NCBI GenBank assembly: GCA_038503035.1
Contig: JAVSML010024580.1
Coordinates: 101,142-165,141 of the forward strand
Source: Crocodylus rhombifer
Taxonomy: Eukaryota > Chordata > Crocodylia > Crocodylidae
Direction: 5' to 3'
Length of the DNA: 64,000 nt
A program made the translations under genes and the position numbers. Each line of letters starts with the position of its first letter. The first letter of the stretch is position 1. A model generated the notes under the pieces. It made no database searches, was not told where the DNA came from, and was given only the letters and a program-made list of their open reading frames with translations. Below, piece after piece: positions 56,721 to 64,000 of the stretch.

Positions 56721-59297
56721 TGGATATACCCCTGCCAGAGCTCAGGGGCTGGGAGGGGGCCGTGCCAGGCCCCCACGGCCCAATCCCAGCATTCAGGGGG
56801 CAGAAGCAGGTGGTATCAGACCCCAGGGCCCAGTTCAGCTTGCAGACAGGCCCTCTGCCACTCAGCTGGCCCTTGGGACCCAAAGATTGAGCACAACTGC
56901 TCTGAGTCCATTTGCAAACTGAATTAAGAGACCAGAGTCCAAAGCAAGTGCCTAACGAGTGCTGTAGCTGCTTGTGCAGCCCCAAATGGCACAGACCTCT
57001 AACAGACAGCAAAGGGACGGGTTCATTAAATTACCGTGTTCCCGGCAGAGAGGCAGATAGCAACCAATTGATCTTAATGATGGCTAACTCACTAGATCCA
57101 GCTCAAGGCTGAGACGGGGAAATTGCAGGGGATTATTTCATTGCACTGGCTGCAGCTGTTGGCTGTGTGACACAAATTTGCCTTTGATGGTGCTCTGGCC
57201 ACCGGCATCCTCCTTGCTCAGCCCGCAGGGCATGTTATGCATCACAACTTGTCATCAACGGCTATATATAAATGTTGCAGCACATTTATCACCCCAAAAA
57301 GGCCTCTATGCTAGATCAGCTGGATGTTCACTTTGCAAAGCCAACTTGGCAACCCAATGCCTTCTTTTTCTCATGTGCAGGTGAGACCAACACACTGCAG
57401 ACAGGAGAGAGAGAGCCAAGCAGAAGGGGGAGAAAAAAATAGATTAAATAATCATAACTGCATGTTAGCTTGGAAATGTCATGGTATGTGCTTTTCTCCT
57501 CCTACCGCAGGAGGATCAGCAATGGATCCGGACGGCGGTGGAGGAGAAATCTATCTGCCGTTGCCCCTGGAAGCCGAGTGGTTTCCTTTTTAAAAAGGAG
57601 GCCTTCAAAGTTACAAGCAGCTATTTTAAAAGCAGTGTCTAGACAGCCTGTTTGAAAGGTTATGCAGCTTAAATGCCACGGAGAACGGCTCTCGCATGCC
57701 CCAGGCAGGGGCAGACCAGCGGGGAAGACGCCAAGGCAGGAATACGACTTGGTAGCCTTGGAAGGTGCTTGAGTACGTCCTGTGTCACGTCCTTCATCAC
57801 CCCCCCGTCACCCACCACATGCCCTGGGGCCAGTCCGGGCTGATCCAAGCCAGCACCTCTTGAAAAAAAGAAACCTAGCAGAAGGTGGGAAATCCTGCTG
57901 GAGCACGGTCCTGGCTGACCGCCCAGACCCAGCCGCAAGCAGGGCCGGAGGTCGTAAGGCCACGCACGTTTGAAAGCCAATCCATCAGGTTGTTAATCCC
58001 TTTGCAGGAAACCTGCAGCAGCGTCGGTGATGAGCCCAGGCCGGACTCGCCGCGGGGTCAGGCGAGGAGCCTGCGAGGCTAGGGATGCAGGCTCTTCCCT
58101 GAGCTGCCAGGGGCGGTGACAGGCTCCATGAGATCTCCAGCCTGGCTCCACTCTTCGCACAGGGAGCAGAAGGGCTGATGTTGCAGCGAACCCCCCCCCC
58201 AGCATCTCCTGGCACGCCTGGGTGGAGTATGTGCTATTCTTCACCTGCCAATGCAAAGCCAGAGGGAAGGAGAGCCACGGCAGGGCCTTGAGAGCACCCA
58301 TGCTCACTGCCCAGAGGGCAGTCAGGATGCCAGCAAAGGGCTGCTGGGGCAAGACAGATACCCAGTGCTCCCCACTGTGCTGGGAAGGAGCCAAGAGCGC
58401 TGCTCATCCCTGCTCCAAGGCTGGGCCCACACGTCTCTGCAGAGAAGGACCCGCTGCCAGGCAAGCGCCTGGCCCCCAGCAGCCCCCGGTACCGGGAAGC
58501 AGACGGTCGAGCTAACGGAGCTCCAGCTCCATCTTACTGGCCCGGCCAGGACACCAAGGCCTGGTCTCGACGGACCTGGGATGCTCCGAGAAGAAGCATC
58601 ATGATCTCCAGCCTCAGGCACCAGGACTCCAGTCGTATCCGACCCATCTTGGGGTCGTTCCACCGGCCCCTGACAGACATTACACTTACAGCGCAACACG
58701 CTGGTTAATCACGCCTGAAGGAGCGATGCAGCTGCACGCCTGTTCAATGACACGGGGGAATAGCCACCAAGTTAACACGCGCGATATGCATATGAAAGGA
58801 AGCGCGATGGTTGGGATCGTGCACCAGACCCCAGCGTGCCTTTCATTCAGTGTCTATTAGGGGCCTCACAGACAGCACCCAAGCCCTCCCCAGGAACAGA
58901 GATCAGTCCTCTGCTTTCAGGGTCAGTGGAGCCACTCTCCCCTGGAGAATCCATTAGACTTAAAAGCAAAGCACGGCTTCTCCTGGGGAAAGCAGGAACG
59001 GCCCCATGTCTGCGGTTTATTCGCTGGGTGCAACCCGGGCTTTACAACCCCGGGAAAGGCTCTTGCTGCCCGGAGAAGCCGCCAGCTGACTGAAATAGCA
59101 CATACCCACCTCTTCACAAGCCTCTCATGCCCATGCCCCCCGAAGCCCACCCAAACGAGCCCTCCCGAGCTGCTCACATAACCACCCGCAGGCCCTGCAC
59201 GGACCGCGGCACGTTGCACGGACGTCAGAGGCTTAAGATCTCTGCAAATAAAGGAGGCAGCGAGCGGGGGGACGTCACTGAGCAAACACGATCTTAC

Positions 59298-59436
59298 CTT
59301 CCGATACCGGCGTGATGCTGATGACGCGGAGGTTCAGGTTGGGGACGGGGACGGCGCAGATGTCCTTGCCCAGACTCTGCACCGGAGGCAGGAGGAAGGT
59401 GATCTCGTACTTGTGCAGGATCTTCAGGAAGCCCAC
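59298..59436 (-). CDS. C20orf27: C20orf27 exon (residues 55-101)
   Basis: On the - strand: acceptor ...ccctccag ends at plus 59437, donor gtaaga from plus 59297 downward. It encodes VGFLKILHKYEITFLLPPVQ, then SLGKDICAVPVPNLNL and RVISITPVSEG. This matches the core beta-rich part of the protein, with phase 0 entry and phase 1 exit. The upstream exon is not in the window. Confidence 0.97.
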
Positions 59437-59517
59437 CTGGAGGGAGGGAACAAGGCACGCTGTAGCCCACGCAGCTGCACCCGCTGGATTTAGGATGGAA
59501 AGAAACAGGAACCCGCC

Positions 59518-59600
59518 CCAATGCCGTATTTCCTCGCATACAAGGCACCCCAGAATAAGATGAGCACCTTGTTTTTGAAAGATGGACTGAAGGAAAAAAG
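59518..59600 (+). repeat. Small dispersed repeat, family C, copy 2
   Basis: tgccgtatttcctcgcatac, aaggcaccccagaataagat and gagcaccttgtttttgaaag match 24930-25015 in order. It abuts a CR1 end. Confidence 0.5.
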
Positions 59601-59960
59601 ATCATAGAAAAACAGAGAGAAGCTGGGCTGGCCGGGACCCCCGGAGGGATCAGCCCCGTCCAAACGAGCCCAGACAAACCCCATGTCTGACCTCTGAGCA
59701 ACATGACAGTCACCCCGACAGCCCCCAGCATCGCCCCTGCCCCCAGGAAAGCCGCAGACGCCAATGTCCTGCTGCTGCTAGGGGGGTCATGGACGCTCCA
59801 GAGACCCCTGGGAGAGGAAGACAACCCCTCCCCAGTCCAGACCAGGGGGGAAACCCTTGCTGAGCCTGAGCGCAGGAGCAAGACCTGCCAGACAGGACCT
59901 TGCAGGATGGATCTCAGCAGGAGCACTGGCACAGCCCAGCCCCAATTCAAGCCACTGGTC
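59600..59960 (-). repeat. CR1 3' end
   Basis: agctgggctggccgggaccc, gtccaaacgagcccagacaa and caatgtcctgctgctgctag: complement of the CR1 3' UTR. Confidence 0.8.
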
Positions 59961-60054
59961 CAGGTCTTTCTCTGCAGCGAGAGGGAGTAGGGAGCCCCGG
60001 GCCTGAAGCTCTGGGCCTAAAGTCCTTCCCCCAGCTCAGCACTGCCTTCAGCAA

Positions 60055-60150
60055 GTCCGGTTGCCGTGTGCCTCAGTTTCCCCACCTGTGACCCAAGAGC
60101 GTGGGTGTGATGCTTTGACAAAAGGGGCCCTACAAGGGCCAGGTAACCCA
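60055..60150 (+). repeat. Possible MIR-type SINE fragment
   Basis: tgtgcctcagtttccccacc followed by tgtgacccaagagcg is similar to the conserved MIR region at 51680. Weak. Confidence 0.35.
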
Positions 60151-60164
60151 CAGGACTCAGGCCG

Positions 60165-60325
60165 GAGGACTCCCCTGCTCCTCTCTCCCTGCAGCCTCCA
60201 GCACGGAGGTCCAGGCAGGGCCGAGGCAGAGGCCGTGCCCCTCGCGCCCTGCCCCAGAGCCACCGATGCCCCTTTTCCCCAAGCACGTGTCCGAGCCCCC
60301 GTGAATCCAGCCGAGCTCTCAGCTA
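60165..60325 (+). repeat. Unclassified dispersed repeat, family B, copy 4
   Basis: ccctgcagcctccagcacgg, ggcagaggccgtgcccctcg, gatgcccctttt and gtgaatccagccgagctctc, colinear with 19425-19585. Confidence 0.65.
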
Positions 60326-60341
60326 CCACCACGTCTAGTTA

Positions 60342-60487
60342 CGGAAGGCCACGTACCCTTGTTTCTCTCCTTAATTGCCACCCTGCCCTGCCTGCGCCCA
60401 CCTGAGCAGCCTATTCTTGCCCCAGCACCTGGCTAAGTTTAGCTCCTTGGAGAAGGTTTCCACCCTGCAGCAACAAAGTCTCCCGAA
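60342..60487 (+). repeat. 146 bp direct repeat, copy 1
   Basis: The segment from cggaaggccacgtacc to gtctcccgaa recurs at 60965-61110 with the same length and only a few substitutions. The offset is exactly 623 bp. Confidence 0.9.
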
Positions 60488-60964
60488 AGGGAAAGGTTTG
60501 GGGCACAAGCTGCTTAGAAACTACTTTGAAACTTCATAGAAAAAAAAATTACCATTTTGATTTAAAAGTGTCATGATTTTTGCAATTAAAAAGAAGGTGG
60601 GGGGAGGGGATTGTGCATTTGACAACTGAAAACCAAAGCATCTCTCCTCCATTTTAAATGGAAAATGTTATTTTTTTTAAACGAAAATGACAAAGTTCAA
60701 TGGGGAAAAAAATCCTGTAAAGAACCTCCTTTAAAGCTGGTTTGGCTGTGATTTTTATTTTCCTCGGTATTGCCAAGAACTGGTCCTCTGCCCGCAACAC
60801 GCACGCACACAGACATGCATGCACACACATGCCACACGCTCCAGAGAGAACAGGCCCAGCTACGGACAGGAACGAGGCCAAATTCCAGCGGCTCGGAGCC
60901 ATTTTAGGAAACAGCCCCTTGGCCACTTGCACGTGGGTGTTACTGGCCTGAAGCCCGTGGAGGC

Positions 60965-61110
60965 CGGAAGGCCATGTACCCTCGTTTCTCTCCTTAATTG
61001 CCACCCTGCCCTGCCCGCGCCCACCTGAGCAGCCTATTCTTGCCCCAGCACCTGGCTCAGTTTAGCTCCTTGGAGAAGGTTTCCACCCTGCAGCGGCAAA
61101 GTCTCCCGAA
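60965..61110 (+). repeat. 146 bp direct repeat, copy 2
   Basis: Second copy of 60342-60487, in the same orientation. Differences include ccatgtaccctcg for ccacgtacccttg, and cagcggcaaa for cagcaacaaa. The flanks on both sides differ, so the edges are sharp. Confidence 0.9.
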
Positions 61111-61799
61111 GAGACACGGGTCCCTGCCCACGGAGCCACCCCCAAGGGCCAGAGTGGTGTTGTAGGCTGGAGAAAGATCTGCAGACCAGTCCGAGGCAGC
61201 GTGCTGTTTCCCTGCTGAAATACATCTCTTGTTGCTGCTGCAGCCAGGGAGGAGAGGAGGGGGAAGGAGGGGAGAGGAGATATTAATGCAACAGCATCCC
61301 CACGCAGGAGGCCTCACGGGCTATTACCCGGTCTCCAGGTACAGAGCTATCACCTGGGTGCGGCAGTCCGCCTCTAAGGGGCCTGAGCTGTGGGTGTTGC
61401 AGGGGCACCTGTGCAGGGCTCCCGGGCCCTCGTGCCATTCAAATCTGGGGCTGGAAATGATGCTTGCAAAGACTGGCTGGAGAGGAAATTAAAACCCCCG
61501 AAGCAGCATTGACTTCCTGGGAGCCAGCATCGCTCCCATGCAAAAAGCTGGGGGTTTCCCAGCAGTGGGGCAAAGCCGGGCAACTTCACCTGCAGCAGGG
61601 ATCGCCCTTTCCTGGACGTTCCCAAGAGGAGGCTGGAGCAGCACGAGAGCAGCGTCCTGCATCCGAGCGGGGGGTCGTGATGCCCCTCGAGGGTCCTGCC
61701 AGCCCCGGCGCTCTGTGAGTGTGCAGTGGGGCTTTGGGGAGCTCATCGACTGCTCTGTCCAACCCAAAGGAGAGCCAGGAGGAGGGATCGGGGTCCTTT

Positions 61800-61930
61800 C
61801 CAGTCCTAGGGCCCTGCACTGGGGGTCCACAGCTGGACTCAGGACTCCTGATGTGGCCTCCCCAGGGCTGAAGAGAGAGGAAGAATCGCTGCCCTTGATC
61901 TGCTGGCAACGCTCCTACCCATGCAGCCCA
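61800..61930 (-). repeat. CR1 fragment
   Basis: ccacagctggactcaggact, gatgtggcctccccagggct and caacgctcctacccatgcag, complement of the CR1 region just after the reverse transcriptase. Confidence 0.75.
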
Positions 61931-63349
61931 ATCCCTACTATGCTAGGGCTTTTACTTACCTGTCCTAAAACACACCCAGAAACGGACGCACACGTACACA
62001 CAAAACACGCATGCATGCACACCCGCATCATTACTCTCTGCAAACCTGCTCTGCGTCACTTCCTGAAGCCCGTGGCAGGGGCAGAGCCCGCTCTCCTCGG
62101 CCCCAGGCCTCCCAACCCCAGCACACGGCACGTGTTCAACACGCAACCCTCTTTCCCCTCGAGCCAGCAGGTGCAGAGAAATGCGCCCTGCCATCTGCCA
62201 GCCGACCACGAGACAGCTGCGTTCCTTCGGTCTCGGCAGCTACGTGCCGCACGCCCGCTGCTCCGGCATCGCATCAGCACGTTCGTTTGGTCATTATACC
62301 CATTTTTGCTCTGTTTAATTAACGGCCAAAAAACCCCAGAAAAGCATTTAACTGGTTTTCTTTCCCCTAAGGACCCGACGAGCCACAAAGCCAGTCCCAG
62401 CAGGCCCATTCTGGGCTCACGAACCTCAGAGAATAGTTTGCCAATGATTTCATAGAGAGCAGCATCGCGGCCAACACTTCAGCCTGGCCAGGATCCTAGA
62501 GGGGGGGGAAGAGGGGACTTCTGGCAGGCTGCAAGGAGAGCTGCTTCAAATAAGGAGCTTCTGAATCCCCCATCCATGGGCTCAAGGGGGGGTTCACTTA
62601 AAAAGAGAGAGGTAGAAAAATTGAGAGAGACATGCCCAGACTTTGCCAATAATCTAGAGCACTTTTGCAGCGTGGTGACGAATTAAAAGCAATGTAAAAT
62701 CGATCCTTCCTCCCTGCTGGTTTAAAAGCAACGTGCAAAAAGGAAGCCACTCGAGGAATCTGCGAAGACAGGGCTTGTAAAAAGCCAAAAGACTTTTAGC
62801 CCCGTTCACGTGATGTGAAACAGCGCGGCACCAGCTTTGACGCCACGAAGGAGCTGATCCTCCTGGATGCAAAGCGCATCTCCCCCGGAAAGCAGCCGCA
62901 TGCATGTGCTATGAAATCTCTCCTTTGCCTACGGGGCTCTTGTGGCAACGACTGGCACTGGAACGAACCCACTGCCAAAAGCACATCGTTTTTTAGTGCA
63001 ATGTGCTCAAGGAGAAGATGCAAAAGGAGCAAGCAGAGCTCGAAACGCACGGGGCCCAGTCATGCACGGAGGAGGCTTTGTAGCCCTCAACTCCCACCAG
63101 CATGTGAGCATCCGTCAATTATTTCACTGTGGATGCTCTGAGCCACGATGCCTCCCACGGCCTGCTTGCTGGGAGACTATGTGAAGCTGGAGATGGGTGC
63201 CAGCCTCCTTTCCTCTCCCCTCATGGTGCAAGGGCCCCTCACTCAGGGAATGGGCAGATGTACACGTTATCCTGGGGTAAAAGCAGAGGGCTGTGGGAAT
63301 AGCAACCCCAAAATGAGCAAGTCTGTAAGCCAAGGGGAGTGCTGTTCCT

Positions 63350-63795
63350 ACTCTATTCAGTGCCCCAGAGTCCTACACCCAGTTTTGGGCCCTGCACTTT
63401 AACAAGGAGGTGGATAAATCGGAGAGAGACAAGCAGAGTGATAAAAAACTAGGAGGGACCTGGGAAGCAAGGCTATGAGGACCGGCTGGAAGAGCTGGGG
63501 TCATTTAGTCAAGAGAAGAGAAGACTGAGGAAGGATCTGATGGCTCTCAAACCCCTGAAGGGTGGTTACACAAGCATGGAGAAAGACTGTTCTCTGTGGC
63601 TGCATGGGACAGGACTCAGAGCAATGGTCTGACACTGCAGGAGGGGAAACTGAGGCTGGAGATGAGGAAGAACAATGCATCTGAAGGGGGTACAGGGTGG
63701 GAACTGGCTGCCCAGAGATGGAGGAAATCCCCGTTCTTGGAAGGTTTCAGCGCAGGTTGGGCAGACGCTGTCCTCAACTGTGGGAACAGGGTGGT
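63350..63795 (+). repeat. CR1 3' fragment
   Basis: tcctacacccagttttgggc, gcagtggtctgacactgcag-type sequence, ggaaactgaggctggagatg and ttcttggaaggtttcagcgc. It leads directly into the minisatellite. Confidence 0.75.
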
Positions 63796-64000
63796 TTAGC
63801 GAGGGATGGTGCTAACTGGACTGGGATGGTTTAGCGGGGGATGGTGCTAACTGGACTGGGATGGTTTAGCGGGGGATGGTGCCAACTGGACTGGGATGGT
63901 TTAGCGAGGGATGGTCCTACATGGACTGGGATAGTTTAGCGGGGGATGGTCCTACATGGACTGGGATGGTTTAGCGAGGGATGGTGCTATCTGGACTGGG
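63793..64000 (+). repeat. 35 bp minisatellite, truncated by the window end
   Basis: About six units of 35 bp, each starting ggtttagcg, then ggggatggtgctaactgg and actgggat. Variants are cgaggg/cggggg and gctaact/cctacat/gctatct. The first unit looks like the continuation of the preceding CR1 3' end. Confidence 0.93.

Larger units (their letters stand above)
37167..59297. other. C20orf27 intron, 22.1 kb
   Basis: A repeat-rich intron. Repeats are listed separately. The larger stretches with no recognised feature are 37200-37890, 38290-38725, 39080-39960, 40310-41350, 44645-45825, 46980-48340, 50815-51950, 53320-54650 and 56730-59297. None contains an exon that I can support; frames such as 53301-53897 have no recognisable homology. 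Confidence 0.5.
30941..59436 (-). other. C20orf27: C20orf27 / ADISSP gene, 3' part
   Basis: This encodes a small protein (174 residues in human) reported as adipose secreted signalling protein; its biochemical activity is poorly defined. Three - strand exons here encode about residues 55-174 with the same length as the human tail, and all junctions keep phase. The first roughly 54 residues were not found between 59437 and 64000 and must lie beyond the window. Introns are 22.1 kb and 4.1 kb, much enlarged by repeats. The gene faces HSPA12B tail to tail, as in human. The low end is an inferred poly(A) site. Confidence 0.93.
59437..64000. other. C20orf27 intron, continuing past the window
   Basis: Searched on the - strand for the preceding exon (about 54 residues, including a segment like HVHFDEKLHDS) without success. 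Apart from the repeats listed, 61112-61790 and 61935-63340 have no recognised feature. A small T/A-rich patch lies at 60540-60720. Confidence 0.5.

Noticed and set aside
1..64000. CRISPR arrays, operons, riboswitches, bacterial defence systems
   Set aside because: The DNA is vertebrate nuclear. Regular repeats here are minisatellite, microsatellite or transposon-derived.

Overview
The window is vertebrate nuclear DNA and most resembles a crocodilian genome such as an alligator's. Its genes have small exons split by GT-AG introns. CR1 retrotransposon fragments occur every few kilobases, together with retroviral LTRs, MITE-like elements and microsatellites. The species is inferred from repeat style and protein divergence and was not tested; a turtle is the main alternative. 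No bacterial-type operon, CRISPR array or plasmid feature is present.

Two protein-coding genes are supported, arranged tail to tail. HSPA12B, an atypical Hsp70-family ATPase, lies on the + strand in eleven recognised coding exons from 4589 to 28246, with a polyadenylation signal at 29087-29092. Only a small first coding exon of about 14 residues was not found. C20orf27 (ADISSP, adipose secreted signalling protein) lies on the - strand. Its last three coding exons are at 59298-59436, 37044-37166 and 32809-32909, and its 5' exons lie beyond 64000. The same neighbours sit tail to tail on human chromosome 20p13, so this is conserved synteny. The genes are not known to act in one pathway.

By region: 1-4588 is upstream sequence and repeats, including a well-folded tRNA-Gly(GCC)-like gene on the - strand at 2933-3003. 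4589-29100 is HSPA12B; its introns hold two roughly 1 kb LTRs (8397-9674 and 10922-11920), many CR1 pieces and a 190 bp purine-pyrimidine alternating tract. 29100-32808 is the convergent region and probable C20orf27 3' UTR, with a low-complexity block at 31840-32400. 32910-59297 is mostly two C20orf27 introns (4.1 and 22.1 kb) filled with CR1 copies, including two with recognisable reverse transcriptase. 59437-64000 is further intron of that gene, ending in a 35 bp minisatellite that runs off the window.

HSPA12B reads cleanly through every splice junction except for one missing base in a run of twelve C in the last exon, which looks like a homopolymer error or a recent polymorphism. I found no convincing undescribed functional system. 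The most unusual material is in the repeats: several dispersed families I cannot name, an LTR interrupted by a CR1, a palindrome-rich element butted against an LTR end, and a possible hammerhead-ribozyme remnant.
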